NCBI GenBank assembly: GCA_003694495.1
Contig: RFJO01000091.1
Span: 1 to 22,561 of the forward strand
Length of the DNA: 22,561 bases
DNA from: Candidatus Woesearchaeota archaeon
Lineage (GTDB): Archaea > Nanobdellota > Nanobdellia > SCGC-AAA011-G17 > GW2011-AR17
Reading direction: 5' to 3'
The notes below the pieces were generated by a model. The model did no database searches. It was not told the DNA's origin and was given only the letters and a program-made list of their open reading frames with translations. The translations under genes and the position numbers were made by a program. Below are positions 15,006 to 21,775 of the stretch, piece after piece; position 1 is the stretch's first letter, and every line of letters begins with the position of its first letter.

Positions 15006-16352
15006 GTGAAAATGAAGAAAAAGAGTGTAGTCATTGTTGGTGCAGGCCCTGGCGGTTTGTTTGCAGCATACGAGCTTGCAAAGTCTGGCAGGCATAACAT
15101 AAAAGTAATTGACAAAGGTGACGATATTGAATCAAGGCAACGTTGTGATGTTTTATGCGGCATGGGCGGAGCTGGTTTATACTCAGACGGAAAAATCATT
15201 TACCACCACCGTGTTGGCACGTTTCTTCCTTTGATTGTTGGCGTAGAAAAAGTCAACGAGCTTAACGATTATGTTGAATCAATCTTCACTGGTTACGACG
15301 TACACGTCAAAACATTAGACTCTGAAGAAAAAAAACAGCTTGACGATTTTCGAACAAAAGCATTGCAAAGCGGCCTGAATTTCGTTGTAACAAGGACTGC
15401 CCACGTGGGTACTGACAAGCTTGTTGACTTGATAAGATCATTCCGCGATAGTTTAATTGACAAAGGTGTTGAGTTCATAACAAACGAAGAAGTTACAAAA
15501 ATAAACAAAAAGACTGTTGTAACAAAAAATAATAAGAGGTACGGTTACGATTATTTGGTTTTAGCGCCTGGCAGGGACGGTTCTGAATGGCTTGAAAATA
15601 TTGTAAGAAGAGATTTAAGCATGGAGTTTGGAACAGATTACATCTACAACCCTGTTGATGTTGGTGTAAGGGTTGAAGTAAGAAGAGAAATCACAGATTT
15701 CATAACAAACCTGTCAAGGGACATGAAGTTTTATCTTAACGCAGGCAAAGGCAACCGGCAAGTAAGGACCTTTTGCACTTGTCCTGGCGGCAAGGTAGCA
15801 ATAGAAGACCACGGCGAATACAAAACAGTCAACGGCCATTCTGAAGCCGGCGACCCCTATGAAAACACCAACTTTGCCTTCCTGGTAACAATTCCCTTCA
15901 CCAAACCTCAAGCTAACGGCAACACTTTTGCACGTTATGTTGCAAGGACTGCATATAATTTAAGCGGCGGCAGTGTACTTGTGCAAAGGTTTGGAGATAT
16001 CTTAAGAGGGAGAAGAAGCAAAGAAGAAACAATCAACGAATGGCTTACCCAGCCGTCATTAAAGGAAGCTGTACCAGGCAGCATACCGATGAATCTCCCT
16101 TATGAGTATATGGACACTTTAATTGACGGTTTACAAAAGTTAGGCAAAGTTGTCCCTGGCATAGATTCAGAACACACTTTATTTTATTCACCCGAGATTA
16201 AATTGCATAGTTTAAGGTTGCTAACTAACGAGTATTTGGAGACAACAAGATCTAACATTTACGCTGCCGGCGACGGTCCAGGCTTGACAAGAGGCATTGT
16301 TGCTGCAGCTGCAACCGGCGTTTTAGCTGCTAGAGGAATTTTAAAGAAATAG
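15006..16352 (+). CDS. FAD-dependent dehydrogenase (COG2509-like)
   Basis: A 448-residue flavoprotein. The N-terminal Rossmann motif is VIVGAGPGGLFAAYELA (about 9-25). A GGAGLYSDGK segment follows, typical of the COG2509 uncharacterised FAD-dependent dehydrogenases. An internal YLVLAPGRDG strand-turn and a C-terminal second FAD motif IYAAGDGPGLTRGIVAAA (about 417-434) complete the fold. Several cysteines (CDVLCG, TFCTCPG) are conserved-looking and could be redox active. Substrate and electron partner are unknown for this family. It is divergent from the PurA-like gene. Either GTG at 15006 or ATG at 15012 could start it; the TATA spacing slightly favours the ATG. No Shine-Dalgarno sequence is visible. 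Confidence 0.88.
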   Translation: MKMKKKSVVIVGAGPGGLFAAYELAKSGRHNIKVIDKGDDIESRQRCDVLCGMGGAGLYSDGKIIYHHRVGTFLPLIVGVEKVNELNDYVESIFTGYDVHVKTLDSEEKKQLDDFRTKALQSGLNFVVTRTAHVGTDKLVDLIRSFRDSLIDKGVEFITNEEVTKINKKTVVTKNNKRYGYDYLVLAPGRDGSEWLENIVRRDLSMEFGTDYIYNPVDVGVRVEVRREITDFITNLSRDMKFYLNAGKGNRQVRTFCTCPGGKVAIEDHGEYKTVNGHSEAGDPYENTNFAFLVTIPFTKPQANGNTFARYVARTAYNLSGGSVLVQRFGDILRGRRSKEETINEWLTQPSLKEAVPGSIPMNLPYEYMDTLIDGLQKLGKVVPGIDSEHTLFYSPEIKLHSLRLLTNEYLETTRSNIYAAGDGPGLTRGIVAAAATGVLAARGILKK

Positions 16353-16460
16353 TTGAATAGTGAGCAATTGTTAGAGGCCTTTCAAGAAAAATTTCTCAAT
16401 AGAAAGATGCAGATATATGATTATTTGGTTATTGCTGAAAAAGAGAGATTAATGGAGTGA
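16353..16460 (+). pseudogene. 35-codon open fragment directly after the dehydrogenase gene
   Basis: The frame (TTG start, encoding LNSEQLLEAFQEKF and ending EKERLME) is in phase with the dehydrogenase and separated from it only by TAG. It has no ribosome binding site of its own. The helical, charged sequence is not similar to any part of COG2509 proteins that I know. Because clear gene remnants begin right after it, I read it as part of the same decayed DNA, possibly the 5' part of the nucleotidyltransferase gene or of another lost gene. Confidence 0.35.
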
Positions 16461-16468
16461 TTAGATAA

Positions 16469-16684
16469 GATTTATTAGTTATTGGAAGAACAGATATAAG
16501 CAAAATTATTGATGAGATTCAAGATATTTATAATAAGAGAGTGCATAAAGTGCAAGTTAATAATTTAAATAAATTAAATAATGCTTTGGTTAAAGAAATT
16601 TATAAAAAGAACCTTATTTTCAATAATACAGAGCAGATAGTAAGGTTTTTTGGTGATCTACATGAAAAAAATAAGTTGGTGTAA
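16469..16684 (+). pseudogene. Remnant of MNT-type nucleotidyltransferase (antitoxin half)
   Basis: The frame begins DLLVIGRTDISKII and ends GDLHEKNKLV (71 codons). DLLVIG matches the strand after the catalytic G-S...D-x-D loop of minimal nucleotidyltransferases. The rest matches the layout of their C-terminal half, including EIYKKNLIFNN. A TAA directly precedes the fragment, and no intact catalytic loop is found upstream, so the enzyme is broken. The next remnant starts inside its 3' end, as in intact MNT-HEPN pairs. Confidence 0.55.
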
Positions 16685-16742
16685 AAAGAAAGAAAATGGA
16701 ATTAAGATTCAAGAGCCTAATGATAATCTTAATATGACCTAA
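16662..16742 (+). pseudogene. Remnant of HEPN-domain partner (toxin half)
   Basis: An ATG inside the end of the nucleotidyltransferase remnant opens MKKISWCKKKENGIKIQEP and then NDNLNMT before TAA. This resembles the N-terminus of archaeal HEPN proteins paired with MNT enzymes (a W-C...I...EPN-x-NL start before the first long helix). Further short helical fragments continue in other frames to about 16800, all with stops. The HEPN catalytic R-x4-6-H motif is not seen. Confidence 0.45.
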
Positions 16743-16849
16743 AACTTATTGCCTGAAAATTTCAAAGCAAAATCTTATTAAGATCTAAGAATATTCTAAA
16801 TTTAAGAAAAATTGAGTTCCCAAAAAGGTTACTTAGTTAAAGAAGTAAA
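16743..16849. other. Decayed AT-rich spacer between gene remnants and tRNA-Leu
   Basis: There is no frame longer than about 16 codons. Short fragments could be the eroded rest of the HEPN gene, but similarity is too weak to assign. No repeats or attachment-site duplication are visible against the adjacent tRNA. Confidence 0.3.
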
Positions 16850-16859
16850 CTTTATATAC
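16850..16859 (+). promoter_or_regulatory. TATA box of tRNA-Leu
   Basis: CTTTATATAC is centred about 31 nt before the mature tRNA 5' end, the same spacing as at tRNA-Gly. Confidence 0.6.
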
Positions 16860-16885
16860 AACTATTTATTTTCAATTAATATTTT

Positions 16886-17009
16886 GCGGGGGTGCCGGAG
16901 CGGTCAAACGGGATAGGCTCAAGAAACTTGAGCAAAGAGAGCATTCGCTCAATGATTTAAGACACCTATTGGCTTAGTGCCTACGCAGGTTCGAACCCTG
17001 TCCCCCGCA
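16886..17009 (+). tRNA. tRNA-Leu (anticodon CAA) with intron
   Basis: Exon 1 (16886-16923) has acceptor GCGGGGG, D stem CCG/CGG and anticodon stem ATAGG with loop CTCAAG. Exon 2 (16964-17009) supplies A38, CCTAT, a long variable arm with GGC/GCC, the T arm GCAGG-TTCGAAC-CCTGT and acceptor CCCCCGC plus discriminator A. The mature length is 84 nt, normal for a class II leucine tRNA. CAA reads TTG codons. No CCA is encoded. A T-rich stretch follows the 3' end. Confidence 0.93.
16924..16963 (+). other. Intron of tRNA-Leu, 40 nt, between positions 37 and 38
   Basis: Removing it restores a seven-base anticodon loop (CTCAAGA) and a five-pair stem. A bulge-helix-bulge can be drawn: outer helix ATAGG/CCTAT, central helix CTCAA with TTAAG (one C-A mismatch at the wobble base), and inner helix TTGAGC/GCTCAA. 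This is the substrate of the archaeal splicing endonuclease. The intron also contains CTTGAG, perfectly complementary to exon CTCAAG. Confidence 0.85.
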
Positions 17010-17018
17010 CTAATTTTA

Positions 17019-17495
17019 TTATGCGATTTTAGAACCCATTACTGTCCTTTCTTGGTTTGTGCAAGGCAGGTAAACCCCTGCAGCCACCTTGACTTTAGGT
17101 ATAATAGAAACTTTGTCAGGCTTTTGAGTCAACTCCGGACTTTCAATATCCACTTGATCTTCATCCAACGGCCCAATAACATTATTGGTTTCTATCGGCT
17201 CAGCTTTGTCAGGGAATATTAGCTTGAACACAAAACTATCCATCGACTGCTGGCCTTTATTTTTCAAACCAAGAATCAACTTTCCGCCAGAAAATTTTGC
17301 ATTAGTAACAGTATACTCAATATTTTCACAGCTCAACCTTGCATTAGTCATAGCTTCTTGCTTTTCTGCTGTTTCTCCTGTAAACGCTTTCCCCCATACA
17401 ATAATTAAAGCTACAGCCGTGACTGTAAAACCTGTTAACAACACTGTTGCTATTAATGGAGAAATCCCTCTTTTTCTTGTCAACCTCTTTTTCAT
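17019..17495 (-). CDS. Archaeal pilin-like protein (fourth of cluster)
   Basis: From the ATG at 17495 the 158-residue protein starts MKKRLTRKRGISPLIATVLL, the classic archaeal type IV pilin N-terminus (PF07790-like): basic leader, cleavage after Gly, and then a hydrophobic helix (about 14-36) ending in VWGKAF. The remainder is a beta-rich domain with two Cys. An ATG at 17516 is in frame, but a TATA box at 17520-17531 puts the transcript start near 17500, and the shorter leader fits prepilin processing better. The gene follows the third pilin by 42 nt and seems to have its own promoter. A peptidase of the PibD/FlaK type would be needed; none is in this window. Confidence 0.85.
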   Translation of the reverse strand: MKKRLTRKRGISPLIATVLLTGFTVTAVALIIVWGKAFTGETAEKQEAMTNARLSCENIEYTVTNAKFSGGKLILGLKNKGQQSMDSFVFKLIFPDKAEPIETNNVIGPLDEDQVDIESPELTQKPDKVSIIPKVKVAAGVYLPCTNQERTVMGSKIA

Positions 17496-17519
17496 TTTAC
17501 AATTTTTATGAAGCATAAT

Positions 17520-17531
17520 AATTATTTAAAG
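17520..17531 (-). promoter_or_regulatory. TATA box of the fourth pilin-like gene
   Basis: The minus strand reads ACTTTAAATAAT about seven nt after the TAG of the preceding pilin gene and about 30 nt before the ATG at 17495. It could allow extra expression of this pilin. Confidence 0.45.
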
Positions 17532-17537
17532 TTATCG

Positions 17538-17951
17538 CTAAGGGCACTCTACTGATAATTTTTTATCATTACAGCCAATAAGTTCTTTATTAACTTCAAC
17601 AACTGGCAACAATGTCAACTTTGAATATGCACCCAAATCCACATTAGTATCCTGCCCTACCAAAACATCTTCCACTTCTTGGTTAATTGTTCCGTCAGGA
17701 GACCTCACTAACACTTTTTTAATGTTCAACATACCCCTATTTTTTATTGTAAGGGTTGTACATCCAGGATCACTTTCAGCAGATATTTTTATACTTTGGC
17801 AGTCTGCCCTTCCGGAAACAAAATTTATTTGCTTGTTAACATTTTTCTCAGTGAATCCTTTGCCCCATGTTATCATCATGACAGCTAAAGTAACAAACAA
17901 CATCGTCGCCAGTATATAAGCAATCCACGCTGCAGCTTTTTTGTTTAACAA
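17538..17951 (-). CDS. Pilin-like protein (third of cluster)
   Basis: A 137-residue protein starting MLNKKAAAWIAYILATML: a short basic leader, Ala-Ala where the prepilin cleavage would fall, and a hydrophobic helix to about residue 30 ending in TWGKGF, nearly the same as the VWGKAF of its neighbour. The outer domain carries four cysteines. The start is TTG, supported by GGGGTGAG seven to eight nt upstream and by the seven-nt overlap with the second pilin gene. The missing Gly at the cleavage site makes processing less certain than for its neighbours. Confidence 0.78.
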   Translation of the reverse strand: MLNKKAAAWIAYILATMLFVTLAVMMITWGKGFTEKNVNKQINFVSGRADCQSIKISAESDPGCTTLTIKNRGMLNIKKVLVRSPDGTINQEVEDVLVGQDTNVDLGAYSKLTLLPVVEVNKELIGCNDKKLSVECP

Positions 17952-18388
17952 CTAAAACTCACCCCTGATGAATACGTTCTTGACTTACTGCACTTAGCCT
18001 CTTGGCCTTGAGATTTTATAATAGGCAATACTTCAACTGTTATAGGCTGGGAACATCCTGTAAGATCAATCTCTGCCCATTCTTTAGGCATAACAGGATC
18101 CGTATACTCATATCCGTCACTCAAACAATTATCTGTCGCAAGAACCATCCTTTCCCATTTCAATTGCCCTGAATTATATATCCTTAGCTTACACATTCCA
18201 AAAGAGAAATTAACATTATAGTTTACGGCAGCGCACTCTGCTTCATTAGCATAAGGTAGAAGTACTGTCTCGGTTTGCGTTTCTGCTGCACCCCTTGACC
18301 AGACTATAACTATCGCGCCTAAAGCCACCGCCAACCCTACTAACAAAGTATACCCTACCACTGCAGATATCCCTTTTTTTTTCATCAT
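17945..18388 (-). CDS. Pilin-like protein (second of cluster)
   Basis: A 147-residue protein starting MMKKKGISAVVGYTLLVG: basic leader, Gly, then a long hydrophobic helix (about 6-30) ending in VWSRG, which is an archaeal class III/type IV pilin signal. The outer domain has six cysteines. It begins with an ATGA overlap at the end of the first gene of the cluster, with GGAGAG further upstream. ATGATG gives two possible starts, one codon apart. Confidence 0.85.
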   Translation of the reverse strand: MMKKKGISAVVGYTLLVGLAVALGAIVIVWSRGAAETQTETVLLPYANEAECAAVNYNVNFSFGMCKLRIYNSGQLKWERMVLATDNCLSDGYEYTDPVMPKEWAEIDLTGCSQPITVEVLPIIKSQGQEAKCSKSRTYSSGVSFSC

Positions 18389-19020
18389 TCAACCAACTCT
18401 CCTGACGTATAAACTTTCCTTTGCTCATCAAGGTTTTCCCAGCTAACCATCACAATCTCTGGCTGGTCCTTTTTAAGTTTAAATGTGTAAGGCACATCGC
18501 CTATCGTAATTTGTACTTCTAAAGGCACGCCTGCTGGAAAATTTGCATCGGTTAACTCTTGGTTACAATCTTCAAGCTCTTCGTTAGGCACTTGAAACTC
18601 CACGTCCAAACCGTCAAAACCTACATTTGCATTAATCTTAGAATAACACCCGAGCATTTCACATTTTGCTTCAGCATCCACACAACCAGAACCAATTTTA
18701 ATATTTTCATCCAAATAATTCCCGACATAGAGTTTGCCGTTATAATTAAACACATATATTAACCCAAAATCCGGGCTTTGCGTTTTTGAGTACGCAGTAA
18801 ACAACCTTGTAAACTCTGTAAACCTTTTTGTAAGATCTTCCTCAGTCCCTATCAACGAATTAACAAACCTCGCGCTTTCCTGTGCATAATTCGCTGACAA
18901 CTTTTCAAAATTACTTTGTAGACTTTTCTGTTGGGCTTTATTGTTAACTGAGACTAGCCCGAACACTACTATACTTAACACTAAAGCTACCAATATATAT
19001 ATCTGACCTCTTTTATTCAT
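18385..19020 (-). CDS. Pilin-like surface protein (first of cluster)
   Basis: A 211-residue protein starting MNKRGQIYILVALVLSIVVF: a very short basic leader, Gly-Gln at the likely cleavage point and one hydrophobic helix (about 6-25), followed by a long helical stretch and a beta-rich domain with four cysteines. It is longer than the other three and lacks the W-G end of the helix, so it may be the tip or minor pilin or an assembly factor. It leads the cluster, with a leaderless-type promoter at 19043-19054, and overlaps the next gene by four nt. Confidence 0.78.
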   Translation of the reverse strand: MNKRGQIYILVALVLSIVVFGLVSVNNKAQQKSLQSNFEKLSANYAQESARFVNSLIGTEEDLTKRFTEFTRLFTAYSKTQSPDFGLIYVFNYNGKLYVGNYLDENIKIGSGCVDAEAKCEMLGCYSKINANVGFDGLDVEFQVPNEELEDCNQELTDANFPAGVPLEVQITIGDVPYTFKLKKDQPEIVMVSWENLDEQRKVYTSGELVE

Positions 19021-19042
19021 CTAAGAAATTAAAATACATATT

Positions 19043-19054
19043 GATTTAAATATG
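19043..19054 (-). promoter_or_regulatory. TATA box of the pilin cluster
   Basis: The minus strand reads CATATTTAAATC, centred about 28 nt from the ATG at 19020. No Shine-Dalgarno is present, so a leaderless transcript is expected. It begins nine nt after the stop of the upstream gene. Confidence 0.55.
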
Positions 19055-19062
19055 TTATCATT

Positions 19063-19755
19063 CTAAACCAGTTTAGGCGGCTCAACTTTCTGCTCTGAGA
19101 TTGTTTCAGATGTTGTTAATTGCGACTCAATATCTTTCATCACATTCTGTGTTTCTTTTTTCTTTTCTTCTTGCTGTTGTAATTCTTGCTGCTCTTGTTT
19201 CTTCTTTTCTTTTGCCTTCGCCATAAAATGCCCGGCAACCATCAAAACTACTAAAAATATTCCCACGCTAACCCCTGCTACGCCTATAATAAAAGAAGCT
19301 TTTGTAAAAGTAGTCATCAACCCTCCTGCAGGCCCACCAACCAAACTCACATCGCCAAGGTCAGCAGTAGTCTTCTTAAGCATTGTCCACATAAAGAAAC
19401 CTACCCCTCCCAAAATAAACGCAGTCAACACAAGCCCCAGCCTTGAACTTAGCTTTTTACTTTTTTCTTCCTTAGCTTTTTCCTCTTTAAGCTTTTGCAA
19501 TTCTTCAACAGCCTTTGCCGCCATTTCCTTCCCTGAACTTAAATCCTCAAAAAACTTTTTCAATGCAAAGAAATCATAATTATACTCTTTCAGCTTATTT
19601 TCTATCATCTTAAGGCTATAACCTTTAGCTACAAGATCTTTTACAATTTGTCTAGCAGATTCTTTATCAGCTATAATCCCTGCTGCGGATTCTATGTTCA
19701 ACAAGAATGAGTCAATTTGTGCATCAGTCACAGTAGCTAACGGTTGTTCTTCCAT
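19063..19755 (-). CDS. Two-helix membrane protein with N-terminal helical module and coiled coil
   Basis: A 230-residue protein. Residues about 40-78 (ARQIVKDLVAKGYSLKMIENK onward) match the 40-residue helical module seen in the tails of the two large membrane proteins at 904-5182. A Lys/Glu-rich coiled coil (about 78-105) leads to two membrane helices (about 106-125 and 150-178), and the C-terminus is a Lys/Gln/Glu-rich segment. Both ends should be cytoplasmic. No known family is recognised. It sits directly upstream of the pilin cluster but has its own promoter; a scaffold role for envelope assembly is possible but unproven. Confidence 0.75.
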   Translation of the reverse strand: MEEQPLATVTDAQIDSFLLNIESAAGIIADKESARQIVKDLVAKGYSLKMIENKLKEYNYDFFALKKFFEDLSSGKEMAAKAVEELQKLKEEKAKEEKSKKLSSRLGLVLTAFILGGVGFFMWTMLKKTTADLGDVSLVGGPAGGLMTTFTKASFIIGVAGVSVGIFLVVLMVAGHFMAKAKEKKKQEQQELQQQEEKKKETQNVMKDIESQLTTSETISEQKVEPPKLV

Positions 19756-19775
19756 ACAAAAAAAAATAATAAATT

Positions 19776-19786
19776 AGTATTTAATC
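19776..19786 (-). promoter_or_regulatory. TATA box of the 230-aa gene, containing the upstream stop codon
   Basis: The minus strand reads GATTAAATACT, centred 26 nt from the ATG at 19755. The TAA inside is the stop of the 124-residue membrane protein (Lys-Asp-stop). Confidence 0.5.
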
Positions 19787-20155
19787 TTTTCTATTAAGCC
19801 ACGATTCAATAGATTTTCTTTTTTTTACTTCTTTATTAAGAGTTTTCACTTTGCCTTTCATACCTTCCACGCCTTTAACCGAAGCATGCGCAACAAGCAA
19901 TACTCCAAAATAACCGAGTGAAAAAAAGAGGTAACTAACTTGTTTAACTAATTGTGATGCAAAATCAAACATGTCAACAAAAAGGTTCCATAAAGGGAAA
20001 CTTACAAGAAAACTGATTGCTACAAGTGCTGATGTTAGATAATTGCCCTGCATCTGCATTGGCAGTTCATGTTTCAACCTTAGTATCCAATACAAAGTTA
20101 TTACTCCGCATACTAAAGCAACAAGGCTAAATATTACTGCAACTGTATCCGCCAT
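19781..20155 (-). CDS. Small membrane protein, three predicted helices
   Basis: A 124-residue protein with membrane helices at about 4-25, 40-60 and 70-92, followed by a basic cytoplasmic-type tail rich in Lys (about 95-124). No catalytic motif or known family is recognised. It lies between adenylate kinase and the 230-residue membrane protein, each with its own TATA box, so operon logic does not define its role. Confidence 0.7.
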   Translation of the reverse strand: MADTVAVIFSLVALVCGVITLYWILRLKHELPMQMQGNYLTSALVAISFLVSFPLWNLFVDMFDFASQLVKQVSYLFFSLGYFGVLLVAHASVKGVEGMKGKVKTLNKEVKKRKSIESWLNRKD

Positions 20156-20176
20156 AAAATTTCATTATCAAAGAAT

Positions 20177-20186
20177 GTATTTAAAC
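20177..20186 (-). promoter_or_regulatory. TATA box of the 124-aa gene, containing the adk stop codon
   Basis: The minus strand reads GTTTAAATAC, centred 26 nt from the ATG at 20155. The TAA inside it is the adenylate kinase stop (Lys-Val-stop). This is nearly the same sequence as the box at 2491-2500. Confidence 0.5.
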
Positions 20187-20831
20187 TTTGCCATTCACTA
20201 GTTTCACAATATTTTCCAATATCACATCGATTGGTTCTTCACCATTCACAGGCCTTAAGATGCCTTTTTTATTATAATAATCTATCAAAGGCAATGTTTG
20301 TTGCCTGTACACCATCAACCTTTCTCTTACCACTTCTTCCTTATCATCTTCCCTTTGATACAACTCACTCCCATCAATGTCACACTTGTTATCATGTTTT
20401 GGCGGAACATCCAACCCATAAACTTTCCCACAAGTTTTACATATCCTTCTAGCAGCCAGCCTTTTTATTATAACTTCATCAGAAGATTGTATTTCTATAA
20501 CATAATCAATCTTTTTCCCCGATTTTTTCATAATCTTGTCTAAAGCTTTTGCCTGCTCAATCGTCCGGGGATAACCGTCCAAGATAAAACCTTTCCTTAC
20601 ATCATCTTTAGCCAACCTTTTTTCTACAAGCTTATTCGTTATTTCATCAGGTACAAGCTTCCCTTGTCCCCAATACTTTTCCTTTGCCATAACTCCAAGC
20701 TCATCTTTTTCCTCAGCCAGTTTTCTGAATATATCGCCTGTAGATATGTGAGGCACATTAAGCACTTTTTGCAACCTTTCTGCTTGCGTCCCTTTTCCTG
20801 TCCCTGGCGGACCTAATAAAACAATGTTCAT
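20181..20831 (-). CDS. adk: Adenylate kinase with zinc-type LID
   Basis: A 216-residue enzyme interconverting ATP + AMP and two ADP. Motifs: P-loop GPPGTGKG (7-14), AMP-binding STGDIFR (30-36), GYPRT (86-90), and LID region R-I-C-K-T-C...C-D-I-D with Cys131, Cys134, Cys150 and Asp153, the zinc-binding form found in many Gram-positive bacteria. Length and layout are those of bacterial long-form Adk rather than the short trimeric archaeal AdkA, which suggests an ancient transfer, as is common in DPANN archaea. The transcript appears nearly leaderless. Confidence 0.96.
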   Translation of the reverse strand: MNIVLLGPPGTGKGTQAERLQKVLNVPHISTGDIFRKLAEEKDELGVMAKEKYWGQGKLVPDEITNKLVEKRLAKDDVRKGFILDGYPRTIEQAKALDKIMKKSGKKIDYVIEIQSSDEVIIKRLAARRICKTCGKVYGLDVPPKHDNKCDIDGSELYQREDDKEEVVRERLMVYRQQTLPLIDYYNKKGILRPVNGEEPIDVILENIVKLVNGKV

Positions 20832-20854
20832 TTTATCTCATTGATAAATATCAT

Positions 20855-20866
20855 AGTATATATAAT
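20855..20866 (-). promoter_or_regulatory. TATA box of adk
   Basis: The minus strand reads ATTATATATACT, centred about 29 nt from the adk ATG (20831) and only four nt after the stop codon of the transporter gene. Confidence 0.55.
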
Positions 20867-20869
20867 TTA

Positions 20870-21751
20870 TCATGCTAAGATTATCATCACTGCCCCTGCA
20901 ATCAACACAAGGCAAGCCAACGATTTTTTCAGTATGGCGTCTTCATGGAAAAACTTCCCGCCAAACAATGTAGCTATAAACGACCCTGAACGTTTTATCG
21001 CAGACACCAACGCCACCGCAACTGTAAGCTTGGTAGCATAATATCCTGCTGTCCGATGCGTCAACATGAGCATGGCCACAATTAAGTATTGCATTTTATT
21101 ATTTTTTAAACCTTCAAACATTTCTGAAACTTTTTTGCCCTTAATTAACTCATAAACCAAAAAATTTACAGACACAAACAATTGTAAAAGGATTATTGCT
21201 TCAAACGGGTTAATTCTCGCCTGCAGCACATACCTTTCTATCGTGCCTGAAAACGCATAAAACAACAACCCCAACAATATAAAAACATAATACTTTGACG
21301 TAACAAGATTTTTTAACGGTTCAAAAACATTTTTCATGTTATGGTTTGTTTGAAGTATATAGGATCCAATAACCAACATAACAACCCCTGCAACTTGCAT
21401 TCCAGTCAACTTTTCGCCTAGAAAAATGTACGCAGTTAACGCCAAGAACATGGGCCCAAAATTCACAAGCGGCACTACATTAGATATCTGAGAATGTCTT
21501 ATAGATTTCGCTACAAACAAAAACCCTATGGTTGTAAATATAGAAACAAGAAACATCCATGCAATATTGCTATAATTAAAACTTCTAAAATCAACATAAG
21601 GTAAAAAAAATAAGGCCAACATTAGCGCAATCAAGTTTGTCTCTAAAGAATATTCTGCAGAGTGTTCAATTTTAAGCAACTTTTTTTGCAGGATGAATAC
21701 TATACCTGAGACAACAGCTGCGATTATAGCAAACCAATACCAAGATATCAT
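20870..21751 (-). CDS. EamA/DMT-superfamily membrane transporter
   Basis: A 293-residue protein with about ten membrane helices arranged as two EamA repeats. The first repeat ends in the characteristic PLVNFGPMFLALTAYIFLGE-type segment followed by VMLVIGSYIL. The second ends with ALVSAIKRSGSFIATLFGG and LVLIAGAVMIIL, the matching positions. The superfamily exports or imports small metabolites (amino acids, nucleotides, sugars); the substrate cannot be read from sequence. A leaderless promoter is at 21776-21785. Confidence 0.9.
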   Translation of the reverse strand: MISWYWFAIIAAVVSGIVFILQKKLLKIEHSAEYSLETNLIALMLALFFLPYVDFRSFNYSNIAWMFLVSIFTTIGFLFVAKSIRHSQISNVVPLVNFGPMFLALTAYIFLGEKLTGMQVAGVVMLVIGSYILQTNHNMKNVFEPLKNLVTSKYYVFILLGLLFYAFSGTIERYVLQARINPFEAIILLQLFVSVNFLVYELIKGKKVSEMFEGLKNNKMQYLIVAMLMLTHRTAGYYATKLTVAVALVSAIKRSGSFIATLFGGKFFHEDAILKKSLACLVLIAGAVMIILA

Positions 21752-21775
21752 TAATTATTATCTATAATAGAAATA

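Noticed and set aside
16350..16460. Read-through of the TAG stop of the dehydrogenase into an in-frame 35-codon extension (pyrrolysine-like)
   Set aside because: The dehydrogenase is already full length, the extension is unlike its family, and decayed gene fragments follow at once; chance phase is one in three.
17496..17516. ATG at 17516 as the start of the fourth pilin
   Set aside because: It would add a residue stretch with an odd cysteine before an otherwise standard pilin leader, and it is too close to the TATA box.
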